NCBI GenBank assembly: GCA_023515795.1
Contig: JALGPX010000028.1
Location: 1-64,000 of the forward strand
From: Amoeboaphelidium occidentale
Lineage: Eukaryota > Aphelidiomycota > Aphelidea
Length of the DNA stretch: 64,000 bases
Direction of reading: 5' to 3'
The position numbers were made by a program, and so were the translations under genes. The notes beneath the pieces are model-generated. The model was not told the DNA's origin and did no database searches. It worked only from the letters and a program-made list of their open reading frames with translations. How positions within the stretch are numbered: the stretch's first letter is position 1; each line of letters opens with the position of its first letter. This document shows, in pieces, positions 32,174 to 42,176 of the stretch.

Positions 32174-32746
32174 GATTTCTCGCTCATTCAAACAATTAGT
32201 CGAAACCTGGACCGGTCACCAGGCGGTCAAGGCAAACCTGAATTTTTATTTCAAGTAAGAATACCAACTTGCACAGATAAAATACTGAATGGCTGAATAG
32301 AATCCTGGTCCTGCGAACTATAACTGTCAGAAGAATCAAATTTCGCTTGTTACAAGAATCAAGTTATTAGCAGCAACCATAGTCTGAGTGTGGGGGTTCA
32401 ATTCCCCTCGGTCGCTAGCGGCACTGGTGTGCACACTACGACTCTAAACAACTAAAAAGCATAGCATAGCATTAGCAGCAACCAAAAGGAGAACCCCAAG
32501 AACAACTTTAGGGGAGACCACGGGATACTCACACAAATCAGTCAGCACTATGAGCGGAGCATAGCAATCATTGAGAATATCGTTGTTGCTGCTTTTTTCT
32601 GCGATTGTACCCAATATTGATCCACTCACACAGAGATGGATTAAAAATTCACAGACAATAAAATTGAGTTGTTTATATTATCAGGGTTTATTCATTGGAT
32701 GATATATACTTAGGCGATCGTTGCTCAGAAAGTTTGAACTTCTTAG
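32174..32746. other. gene-free stretch with short repeats
   Basis: No coding region could be supported. A 14-base direct repeat (ATTAGCAGCAACCA) occurs at 32366-32379 and 32471-32484. A perfect tRNA-like T-arm (GGGGGTTCAATTCCCC) lies at 32392-32407, but the rest of a cloverleaf is missing. The stretch lies between DOP1 and the Fanzor-like scrap, and may be decayed mobile DNA. Confidence 0.4.
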
Positions 32747-32947
32747 AATTGTCCGATGTGCTTTCAACCTCTTGACAAATACGGTAATGATGGAACTAGA
32801 ATGTGGAAGTGTAAAGATCGCAAGACTTCAACTGGACACGATCTCATTGTTAACAAGGATGTATCAGCGGCTAATTTCATGGCAAATATCGCAGTTTATC
32901 ACTTTTTAACAAGAGAAAGACACCCCAGTTTCAGTTGGCAAACCTGA
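32747..32947 (+). pseudogene. possible relic of a Fanzor/TnpB-like nuclease C-terminus
   Basis: One frame reads NCPMC, then WKC, then NKDVSAANFMANI and RERHPSF. This matches the order expected at the end of TnpB/Fanzor proteins: CPxC half of a zinc ribbon, WxC half, the RuvC-III D-x2-AA motif, and a short RP-like tail. Just upstream the same frame reads KV-stop-TS-stop-NCPMC, like the conserved 'V-x-x-x-TS-x-x-C' lead-in broken by two stops. The second zinc-ligand pair is incomplete (WKCKDRK). I read it as a decayed fragment of about 65 residues; no ends, target repeats or other domains were found. Chance resemblance is possible. Confidence 0.35.
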
Positions 32948-34479
32948 GCCAAAAAATCTATGACCGCTGCATAAAAGACGCAGCTCTATTTATCCACAAA
33001 ATAGAATTTCTCGCTGATGTAGATGCTTGCGCGATGAATGATATACGCGATATCTCCGTAAAAGACAGACTATGTTCAATATATCATGACACGCTTTATG
33101 TTAAAGAATGCTTTGCGTACCTTCATGATTTTTTGCCCAGCTCGTTCAACATTGTGCCATGTGTGAATCGCCGTTCAGGCTGTTGGTACAATCCTGTGTT
33201 GTTAGATCACGGAGACTCTGAGAGCTCAACCGAAGAAGTGTACTTCAAGTCCACCGATGGGCACTTTGGTAAATGGGATTTCAGTTTTACGCGACTCAAT
33301 ATGCATCTCTTGAACAGAATATCGAACACGAGCAATCCTGTGGTGGTGATCATTGATATCACCAGGGCTGGAAAAAGATACCCAGATGCACTCTCAAAGA
33401 CTGTTCCTATGTGGTGTTGTGTTATTAACAGGACGATCAATAAGCTGAATGGAACAGAGCCCTCAGAATCATTGGATGATAGTCTCTTCGTTCTGCCTTC
33501 CGTGGTTTCCGCTTCAGAGAAGTCTCAGATCGAAAGGTTACTCGACTCCATGGCTAATAAGCTACTTGAGTTCGTGATGACCATGCCTGAAATGAAGAAG
33601 ATTTTACTCGACTTGGGAAAGAGGATGAAGCCACTTAGACCATTATTTGTATGCCAAGACTCCTCGCTATTCTATGATCCTGCAGATGGCCAGATAAATT
33701 TAAAAGATACCGTTTGGGAACTCTACATGCCAGTTATTTGTTTGAGTGCTTCTTCATGCGCTTTGCCGCGATACCAAGCTCTTCCTTTTACAACAAAGGA
33801 TCAATTTACTGTTTCAATACCTTATCGTTATGTACAAGGCGCTGCCGATGATGAAGAGTCTTGGTCCAGAGGTTGCAGCTTCTTGAAAATATGGGAAAAC
33901 ATGGAGAGAATTTTACTTGAATGCATAACAGAAAGCGAACGCGAGAAGCTCTTAGAATCTTTTGCTATAGCGACAGTTAGTAGGCCACATTTAGAAAATT
34001 GCTTTTCATTGTTAACAGAATTTGACATTGCAATTGGTGACGAAAGATGTGCCTCAGGTTTATATTTCCGACAATTTGATCTTGTGCTATGCTGTGCAAA
34101 AGAACTTACAGGTAGAAATGCTGTAAATGATGAAGCTGTGCCTGTTTTTATTGACCTTTGCATTCCAAAAGGAAATTATAGTCAAAGAATGTTGCTAGAA
34201 TCGTTCCCAAAGGTGTTTGATGCATACAAGAAATTAACTGCTGAAGGAAAGAGCCGCGTGCTTATTTATGGTAAGACAGGGAACGATCGAGCTGTTTGTA
34301 TTGCCATGTTCTTGATGCTTTCATGCTATCCATCCAGATTTACAACTGTTTCAGGCGTTATTGATAAGACAGCTATCAAAAAAGCTCTGATATACGTGCA
34401 GCAACACAGAAGTAGCGCCCTTCTTTGTAGAGCAAATTTGAAAGCGCTTAATGTTCATTTTATGAGCAAACCGGAATAG
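32879..34479 (+). CDS. RIT1: initiator tRNA 2'-O-ribosyl phosphate transferase Rit1
   Basis: Rit1 adds ribosyl phosphate to A64 of cytoplasmic initiator tRNA-Met so that it is excluded from elongation; it is known in fungi and plants. The main exon is 32935-34479. Landmarks are RSGCWYNP, VYFKSTDGHFGKWDFSFTRLNMHLL, IIDITRAGKRYPDALSKTVP WCCVINR and a C-terminal phosphatase-like fold (VFIDLCIPKG, IYGKTGNDRAVCIAM). The start is uncertain. The frame has no ATG before 33034, and conserved-looking residues precede that. The proposed exon 1 is 32879-32893 (MANIA), with a 41-nt intron starting GTTTAT, giving 519 residues (yeast 513). That exon overlaps the Fanzor-like scrap. Confidence 0.85.
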
Positions 34480-34511
34480 ATGCTTCCGACTTGTTTCTTT
34501 CTTTAAACAGC

Positions 34512-35350
34512 ATGAAGTTTTCACTGTACTTTACAATCTTCTTAGTTATCCTCATTTCTGGTAAATTTAACGCCTTGAAAAAATCTCGCCTAACTCAATG
34601 CGTAAGGCATTTGCTGCTCTGTTGAAGGAACAGCCGAGGAAGATTTCGACGAGCCACAGGTCGAAATCGAACATGAAGAAACCGCACCAGTTTCCGGAGA
34701 TAACGACGACGCAACCGCACAGCCAAAGGTCGACGTCAACATTGTCTATGCGATGCCGGATAATCCATTTTCCATGGTCGTCAATGGTGAAGTTGCTGCG
34801 ATTTTGTTCGGGTTCAGGAACACTGGCGAGGAAGTACTGCGGGTAGTCGGGGTACAGGGACACTTCACTCAGCCGGGACAATACGATAAGTTCATAAGAA
34901 ACATTACGAGAATGCCTTATTTGGCCGAAGTTCAGCCGGTTCGTTTCAAGTGCTGCTGTGCATTAATTTTAAATCTAGGGCGAGGAAACAACCGTTAATT
35001 ATCGTTTCAAGACCAACTTTGAACCTGCACAAATTGGTTTGGCTGTTTTTGTAGAATTTGCAGATACTCAGGACAGGGGTTACAAGTATTTGGCGTATGC
35101 TAAAGATATTTCCATTGCTGATCCAGTTTCTACTTTTGACCTTCAGACTGCATTTGTGTATTTGTGTGGAATAGCCGGTGTTGTATTTACAGGTTATTTG
35201 GTCAGCATAGTTTTTGCGACAAAGAAGGTTCCTGCAAAGAGTGTTAAAGTTTCGACTGAAAAGCAAGGCAAGTACGACGAGAGTTGGATTCCGGAACAAC
35301 ACAAAGTCTTACGAAGCCCGCGCAGAGCATCAAAGTCTAAGCGTAATTAA
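34512..35350 (+). CDS. translocon-associated protein alpha (Irc22/SSR1-like)
   Basis: This ER membrane protein sits next to the Sec61 translocon. Exons 34512-34560, 34607-34938 and 34979-35350, with introns of 46 and 40 nt, give 250 residues. Exon 1 is most of a signal peptide (FSLYFTIFLVILISG). An acidic Glu/Asp-rich segment, probably calcium-binding as in TRAP-alpha, precedes the lumenal beta domain (GEVAAILFGFRNTGEEVLRV, ETTVNYRFKTNFEP, GLAVFVEFAD). One membrane helix (TAFVYLCGIAGVVFTGYLVSIVF) is followed by a basic cytosolic tail ending RRASKSKRN. The second intron has an unusual GTTCGT donor. Confidence 0.87.
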
Positions 35351-35416
35351 ATTCCAAGCTGTAAGAGTTTAAAATTTTCTAAAAACATTTCTATTGAGTA
35401 TCGAATTTCCATTCTG

Positions 35417-37916
35417 TTATTTCGCAGCAGTAATTGTCGAGTCCAAATTTCTAATGAAATTGAAGATTCTCTCCTCTACAGCCCTACAAATGCGTTTCTT
35501 TACCTGCTTCTTCAGAGCAAATCCAATTAGCTTGTACATGTAATTGTGAAGGGCATCATGCAATCTCAAATCAAGGTAATCAATTGTTACATCAATATCA
35601 AGTGGAATCAAAGTCGTGTACCACAAATTCGGATCTACTGCAACACGAACATGAACAGACAAGCCATTACCACCAATAATCAAATCTGCGAGGCCCTCGT
35701 CCTCAAAAACTGGAAAGGACTTCTTTCTGTAAGCAAACTCAACGTTCTTCAGATTAGCTTGAATCTGATAAATGTCAATATTCAACACATTCATGTAGTA
35801 CGCATCTGGTAAGTCTGGACGAGGAGAAATCTGTACCTCGTTCTCCCATTTAATGTCCACCATATTCGGAACAATTTCATCGAGGCTCAGGACAATATTC
35901 TCAAATGACAAGTCGTACTGCTCATCATTGATTTCAATTCTAGGCAGAGGCAAGTAACGGATAGACTGCAATAGAATAGGAAAATAGACTTGCCTCAAAT
36001 CTTTGATCAAATTCGATTTAAGGGTCAATTCTCCTGTTCTTTCATCAAACAACAAGTGATTCTGAAGAGATTCAAAGACTCTGGAGAAATCTTTCAACAA
36101 ATGATTTTGTCTAAAACTACCGAATAACGCTGTAATCTCATTCAAGAATGAATTCGTCAGATCAGGATAATTGTTGACAAGCATTGTTCTTCCTTTCGTC
36201 ATTAGATCAGCACCTTTCACCATGTAATCAGCAGACTGAACGTACATGGGATCAGAAAGACTTCTCTTGAGAAACAGACCCACATCATATAAGAAGTCTC
36301 TCAGCTTCCAGTCACGCTGTAAAGCAACTTGAAAACCATCAACAGTCGCGATCAGGTTATCAAGTTGATACCCTTCAGCCAAATCCTCAATGATAGCTTT
36401 CAAATCCAGAGACATCTGCTCTCTGTTGGCATCTCGGTACAGAATATTGGTAGAGTCCTTTGATCTTACTGAACCTAAATCAGAAATTGTGTCCCATATT
36501 TTAGTCATCAGATCCGAGAAGCCAGGAGTCGCAGTGATATCTTGCATCAAATCCTTCACCTTTTCCATGAGCTGCATTGCAATATCAATGTCCAAAGGCT
36601 TCCTTAACGCCGAAATGTAATCTTTCTGATAGCCCTGACCATAAAGTGGCTTTGTTGTAACAGCAGGCATCGCATAATCTTCTGGTGTAAACTGAACTTC
36701 AGGCCGTTCTTGAGCAAACCTAGCAGGATAATCAAGCCCCTCATATTCTTCCGCTTCTTCTATAGGTTCTAAGGGCTCAAATCCCTGTGCTTCTGGTTGA
36801 TCAACTTCAATCTCATCAACGAAGTGGACTCTTCTTGCTCGAGGAATATCTTCAAACCCCATTTGTTCAACAACAGAACCACCATCAGCATAAACAGGAT
36901 AAGCAAACTGAGGGGAGGCATACCCACTATCATAATTCTCATAGTCATAAAGTATACCAGCAGGAGGTTCATTCAAAGTCATCGTTGGTCCAGTTCCATA
37001 GCCAACATAGTCCTGGATAATCTCAGCCAAGTTCATAACAATGTCCCTGAACTCTCCAGATTTGGAAAGAGCTTTCAGCAAAGGAGCTACAGCAGATTGA
37101 GGGGCCAATGATTCCTCTGCAGCAGCCTCTCCGAAAGCAGACTCCCTCAACCTTTTCTCCCTCAAACGCTGAAACCTAAGAGCCTGAGTTGAGAGGGTTG
37201 AATGATGAATGAAAGACTGGAACTTCTCATCACTGTTGTACTCCATAATGAACCTCTCTAGCAATTGGATCAGATCCAGGATGTCGGTCATAACTTGAGC
37301 CGACTCATGGGACACACGGCTGGACCTCATATGAGAATAAACGTTGCTGCCTAGTCTGTCCAAGAAATGGAGGATATCATCATTTGTCGGCAAGTATCCT
37401 TCATACAAGACAGCACTCAAAGTATCAATAAACCTTTGACTCTCCGATACATCCTTGATCGCCGCAGGTCCGAATGTTTGGAATCCTGTTGTTCCGATAG
37501 CGCGCTTCTTGGAACCTAAAAATTAAAACAAAGAACTGTAATAAATTACGAGCCAATACAACATCCTTAGGAGTCAATCCGTAGTAGTAATGATCAGATC
37601 TAGGGCCATAACCATACATCAAAGGAAAGTTTTGAGGATAATCAGAAGCTGAAACACCCATGAAACGAGTATAAGCAGGATACTCCCAACCATATCTTGG
37701 CTTGTACAAAGTGTTATAGCGCAAGTTAATTTCTCTTCTGAGACCAAGATCAGAATGAATTTGCCCAGGGCGCATCAGTCTAACGGATCTTTTTGCCTTT
37801 TTAGCTTCTCTCTCGGCGTTCGGTGCAGGATGTTTTGAATAACCACCAATAGGACGCATATCATTATAGCGCCCCATTGTCGTGCGCGTCTGTTTCTGCT
37901 TAGTACCAGATTGCAT
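35417..37916 (-). CDS. HAM1-like protein (N- and C-domains, formerly DUF5923/DUF4449)
   Basis: Exons 37550-37916 and 35417-37515, with a 34-nt intron, give 821 residues. The N-terminus is basic with tyrosines (RYNDMRPIGGYSKHP, YKPRYGWEYP). An acidic glutamate/proline-rich middle follows, then a helical region (VGLFLKRSLSDPMYVQSADYM). The C-terminal domain is beta-rich (LPLPRIEINDEQYDLSFENIVLSL, RVAVDPNLWYTTLIPLDIDVTIDYLDLRL). The C-terminal part resembles fungal HAM1-like proteins, which have a lipid-binding TULIP/BPI-like look. Biochemical role is unknown; lipid transfer is my inference. Start chosen at ATG 37916; the frame runs 12 codons further from a GTG. Confidence 0.75.
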
Positions 37917-37954
37917 TTTGAAACAAGAGTAAGAATTCTTCGAAGAATACACAT

Positions 37955-38098
37955 TTACGTGATCATTCCGCTTCGAAGCGAATTCGTTTCGAAATTCCTC
38001 AAAGTCATAATATCTTGTTTGAATATTCTGGTTGCGAGATCAACTTGATTTCGGACCATGGGTTTGCCCTGGAATTGTAATCCTTCTCCTGGTTTCAT
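37955..38098 (-). CDS. possible small ORF, 47 aa
   Basis: A 47-codon frame from ATG to TAA that lies upstream of the HAM1-like gene on the same strand. The composition (MKPGEGLQFQGKPMVRNQVD, then LATRIFKQDIMTLRNFETN) looks protein-like, with balanced charge and no low complexity. I tried to splice it into the HAM1-like gene, but no AG acceptor keeps the frame. A CGCAG acceptor upstream of the ATG could add an exon. It may be an independent microprotein, an uORF or chance. Confidence 0.3.
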   Translation of the reverse strand: MKPGEGLQFQGKPMVRNQVDLATRIFKQDIMTLRNFETNSLRSGMIT

Positions 38099-38099
38099 G

Positions 38100-39254
38100 A
38101 TCACCGACACTGCGAGCAAATAAACGACAAGATTAGAGTTTCGGCGACATTTTCGTTAGACCACTAATCGCGCTGTTCTGGACTATTCGGCAGTATGTTG
38201 CCATTCTTTAGGGGTGACTCAGCATAATTTTCGGGCCGGATAAATCATAACGCGGATTGGTTGCTCTGAAACTTCAAAGTTATTTTTATAGTCCGAGAAA
38301 ACCGCAACATCTTTTGCGTCAAGTGAATACATCTGACTTTGTTAGTCTCAGAGATATCATCGTATTTTGACTTGACTGTTGTAGGTGAAATGTTTACGTA
38401 TTGTCAAGTTCAAGTGCTTCGGGCTTGATCATACGTAGGCTTTCGCTTACATCAGTCAAGTTAAACTATGATGAAATGATCCAACACATCTGAGGTCTCA
38501 ACTACAGTTCTAGCTGATGCTGTAGAACATGTCCTTGCGATTTCAGCTATAAGCTCAGCCTTTTCGTGAAGAGATCTTGATGATCTACTCCATGATCATA
38601 TGTACTTTACTTCATGAAACCAGTTTGGAATGAACTCCGAATGAGTTCTGGAGAGAAATACATCTTATGGTGTAAGATATATTCAGTAGTTATATCGACT
38701 ATTGATTTAGCATGATCTAATGCCTAATCAGTTGATGCTGGGATTTCGGGTTTCACGTATTCACATGCTATAAAGATCAAAAATAGCGATGGTATAACAC
38801 ATCTGCTTCCATTTAGAGGCAGTATCCGTATCAAAAAGGAACTAAAAATGCTCCCTTCCTTCCATAATCAAGTCAGTGTAAATCAGCATTTGCGTTTGAT
38901 TAGTTCAGAAGTTTGCCCCACATTATAACCATGTGATTCGCCGTATAAACGATTTTCAGGAATTAAACTATCTTTTATTCATTGTCCAGATGTATTAGAT
39001 GATAAGAATGCATGGCTCGATTACGATATGCTGTCCGCTTTCTGGGATACGAAACAAGGACTGAAGTTGATCATGTGATATACAGTAGGCAACGTCCACG
39101 TTTACAAAAGCATTCTTAGATAATGAATGCTTCAGTAACGTAAACAATCACCTACAATATATCTATGGTCCAAGATCCTTAGGTAAATGTACGTTCTCAA
39201 TACGTCACTATGAAACTAACTTTGAACTAAAGATGTTCTCACGATTAAGTCAAA
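38100..39254. other. gene-poor stretch of about 1.2 kb
   Basis: No frame above 60 codons with an ATG, no tRNA and no repeat could be supported. It has many stops in all frames and is AT-rich. Near its right end, about 39104-39254, one frame is open for some 80 codons (YGPRSLGK, HYETNFELKMFSRLSQNLLYL) but lacks an ATG at its start. This is the longest unexplained interval in a window that is otherwise packed, so an RNA gene or decayed mobile DNA is possible. Confidence 0.4.
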
Positions 39255-39386
39255 ATTTATTGTATCTAGATCCTCGGCTCTCGGTTCGGCTGGCTTTGTT
39301 GAAGTTAGGCATCAAATTGCCGATTTCCAATCCCGTTTGACCTTTGATTCAGTTGGTGAGGCTGCGGATGACCCTGGATAACGCTG

Positions 39387-39406
39387 NNNNNNNNNNNNNN
39401 NNNNNN
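39387..39406. other. assembly gap (20 N) with duplicated 132-bp flanks
   Basis: Sequence 39255-39386 recurs as 39407-39538 with a single C/T difference. The gap therefore most likely has negative length: the contig ends overlap and belong together. Confidence 0.85.
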
Positions 39407-39519
39407 ATTTATTGTATCTAGATCCTCGGCTCTCGGTTCGGCTGGCTTTGTTGAAGTTAGGTATCAAATTGCCGATTTCCAATCCCGTTTGACCTTTGAT
39501 TCAGTTGGTGAGGCTGCGG

Positions 39520-40192
39520 ATGACCCTGGATAACGCTGCCGTAACTATACTGTGGGCATTACCGGTTTTGCTGCAATTATTTATTCTTTTTCGGCTTGCA
39601 CGATCTACAAATGAAGCCCAGCGATATCTTTCTGATACCAAGACCGAGGAACAGCAAGAGGAAATGGTTTCAACTGACACAAGCTCAAAATTTTACCCAT
39701 ACTTGATGTAATTCTTCTTTGGGGACACTGACTTTCTATAAGATTGTTTGATATTCTCATGAGTGTGATGTCTATTCATGCTGCACTCTATTCACACATA
39801 TCTTTACTACATATCCTACTTGTTAATGGAACAATGAGCGTCTTATCAGTGAGTCATACATATTATATCGCATCTTACCTCAATAGATCACAGGATTATT
39901 GCGTGATATTCGTACTAAAGCAATGCTGGTTGAGAATCTTCGGAGGGAAATACGATCCTTAAAGGTTGCCGCAACTGCTTCCGATGATATTCTAGGTATT
40001 GTTGAGGAACGAGACGAAAACATTCAAGGATCCCAAAATACACTTTACCCGATATCGTCCGCTGATGTTTTGGATAGCCGCCTATCTTTGAATACGTTGT
40101 TATCGTCGCTGAAACAAGAACCTTCTACGGCATCAGGCTTAACCTCTAGACGGAGATCCCCGCGAATATCAAGATCAGTTGAGGGTCAGTAA
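39520..40192 (+). CDS. orphan multi-pass membrane protein, 199 aa
   Basis: The gene has three exons, 39520-39707, 39743-39848 and 39887-40192, with introns of 35 and 38 nt. It predicts three hydrophobic segments (VTILWALPVLLQLFILF, YPYLILFDILMSVMSIHAALY, LLHILLVNGTMSVLSI). A helical, charged region (MLVENLRREIRSLK) follows, then a basic Ser/Arg tail (RRRSPRISRSVEG) that faces the cytosol or nucleus. The family is unrecognised. The splice model is supported by keeping frame through two short introns and by continuous hydrophobic segments, but the 5' end is uncertain because the assembly gap lies just upstream. Confidence 0.55.
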
Positions 40193-40288
40193 AAGCTTTA
40201 ATAGAATTTACATGCTTTACTTCTGTTTCTTTTGTTTGATATCTCATTTAGTTGCGCTGGGAACTTTGCCCAAATAGAACTCTTCACA

Positions 40289-42160
40289 ATGGCAGTGATC
40301 AGACGCATCAAAAGGCTGACCTACAACTGCTTTCATTACTTGAACAGACCAGGCTCTTATTGCTTCAGGTTCTTCTTTTTTATGTTGATCTTGCTGGCTT
40401 TGCTTACGGAGTATTTGATGCTTCTTCCGAACGTTCCTGTGATAACTTCGACTGGAAGGCTGCTAAGCGGCCAACTTCCCTGTGGAGCTCTTTATCAGCC
40501 CAAGCAGGCTCTGAAAGAGTGCAAGGATTTCGATGAGCTGTGGAAGCTGTTTCAGGATTTTAATCAATGTGTTTTTGAACAGAAATGGCCAGAAGATAGA
40601 CCTGATGTAGATATGTCTACTGCGCAACCTGAAGATTACGATTATAAGTATCTCGTTTTTGAGAGTGTCAATGGTTTAGGAAACAGGATTGTTGGGACAG
40701 TCTCTGGATTGTTTTATGCTATGCTCACAGGAAGGGCTTTTGTTCTGGAATGGAAGAGTGGCGATAATCATCCAGCTAGATTTGAAGATATTTTTAATGT
40801 GTCCTCCTTGAAGTTCGGTGTCAACATGGATAACTTCGCAGCGAGATCAAAGATACAAAAGATTCTTGGTCATGCTCATGCGCGAATTTTGAACGGCAAA
40901 GAACGAGATGCTCTAAGACTAGAAGAACCTGAAAAGGTTGATAAAGTTCCAGAAGACTGGACTTTCTACTTCAATGAGGCTTTAATTTGTGAGCCTATTA
41001 TTGCTGGTGATAATACGGTCTCAAATGAAGCGTTTGATCATATTTACAATTTCTTTACTAGAAGAGTTCAATGGATTACTTCTGATCAATACTTTGCGGC
41101 CGTTCTCAAAAGGAACCCAGAAGTCAGAAACTGGCTTGAGGAAAAGATGCCAGATGGTCAACTTTTTGCAAGATTGTCTAAACTTGTGTTTCGACCAAGG
41201 GATGAAGTGCTCTCAATTGTTAAAGAGTTTGCGACTCATCATGCAGAATTTATGCCCTCCTTCTTGAGAGAATTTGAGGGCAAAGGAGGAGTCAGAAGTG
41301 ATGATAATACAATCTTTAATATTGGCGTTCATGTCAGAACGTTTACGGGCACTGAGGATGACAAGTATCTTTTAAATAGTTTTGAGAAAGTTCTAGGTGC
41401 TGTTAATCTTATGGGAAAAGGCTCTTTTAGCAGCAACGGAAAACTCTTTAATATCATGATACTTGGAGACAGGAAAGAAAGAGTTTCAAGGCTTCATAGT
41501 TTTGCAACAAAACTCAAGTCAAACATATCGGCTAGCTCCGCATTCAAAAAACCTTATGCCTCTTTACCCCGCATTGATAAAATACTGCTTTCAGATTCGA
41601 TCCATGATAAGAATACATTGTTGTCAACCGGTCATGGAATGGTGCCCTGTGCTCAGATTTTGGCAAACAAGATTTCAAAGCGTAGAGATGATCAGTTGAT
41701 TCTAGATGGAATACAATGTATGAGGGCAACTCTTGCCGAATTGGTAGCTTATTCACTTAACGATGTTATATTATACACCGGGCATTCGACATTTGGGATG
41801 GTATCAGAAACATGGCGTCACCTTGTAGAATCTTTAAATTCTAGGACTGTACGACCAAGTAGGATTAAAGGCGTAATGGATTATTGGTCATTCGATCTCT
41901 TAAGGAATGTCTGGGCACGCTCGATTGCTTATTGGCCATACGATAATTCTGTTATCATTAGAGGAGCGATCAATTCATTATCGCAGCATGTAGGAAGAAG
42001 TATTAATAGTCCGCAAGAATGGTTTTTTGTGGAGAACCGATGTGCAGTCGTTGGAACCACAGAGCCAGAATATATCTTTAGATTCAAAATAAGAAATCAG
42101 GAGTGCAGGGAAAATGCAAAAGGAAATGAACCAAGCCCCGGGGAACGACTCCTTGTTTAG
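40289..42160 (+). CDS. GT37-like alpha-fucosyltransferase
   Basis: This is a Golgi-type II membrane protein of 623 residues. The short basic cytosolic end (MAVIRRIKRLTYN) is followed by one membrane segment (FRFFFFMLILLALLTEYLMLL). The lumenal catalytic domain starts near VNGLGNRIVGTVSGLFYAML-TGRAFVLEW, the donor-site motif of plant-type fucosyltransferases. It continues with an IGVHVRTF strand and ends with LAELVAYSLNDVILYTGHSTFGMV, the third conserved motif. Transfer of fucose from GDP-fucose is inferred from these motifs. GT37 is best known from plant xyloglucan fucosylation, so its acceptor here is open. I used the ATG at 40289. It converges with a second fucosyltransferase-type gene 16 bp away. 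Confidence 0.8.
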   Translation: MAVIRRIKRLTYNCFHYLNRPGSYCFRFFFFMLILLALLTEYLMLLPNVPVITSTGRLLSGQLPCGALYQPKQALKECKDFDELWKLFQDFNQCVFEQKWPEDRPDVDMSTAQPEDYDYKYLVFESVNGLGNRIVGTVSGLFYAMLTGRAFVLEWKSGDNHPARFEDIFNVSSLKFGVNMDNFAARSKIQKILGHAHARILNGKERDALRLEEPEKVDKVPEDWTFYFNEALICEPIIAGDNTVSNEAFDHIYNFFTRRVQWITSDQYFAAVLKRNPEVRNWLEEKMPDGQLFARLSKLVFRPRDEVLSIVKEFATHHAEFMPSFLREFEGKGGVRSDDNTIFNIGVHVRTFTGTEDDKYLLNSFEKVLGAVNLMGKGSFSSNGKLFNIMILGDRKERVSRLHSFATKLKSNISASSAFKKPYASLPRIDKILLSDSIHDKNTLLSTGHGMVPCAQILANKISKRRDDQLILDGIQCMRATLAELVAYSLNDVILYTGHSTFGMVSETWRHLVESLNSRTVRPSRIKGVMDYWSFDLLRNVWARSIAYWPYDNSVIIRGAINSLSQHVGRSINSPQEWFFVENRCAVVGTTEPEYIFRFKIRNQECRENAKGNEPSPGERLLV

Positions 42161-42176
42161 ATGCCAGCATTGTGAC

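Noticed and set aside
32366-32420. tRNA-like T-arm (GGGGGTTCAATTCCCC) suggesting a tRNA
   Set aside because: No D-arm, anticodon arm or matching 5' acceptor strand within 100 bases; at most a decayed tRNA 3' half.
34598-34846. Arg/Ser-rich 82-codon frame in the TRAP-alpha gene
   Set aside because: It is the wrong phase of TRAP-alpha exon 2, whose acidic lumenal sequence is supported by homology and splicing.
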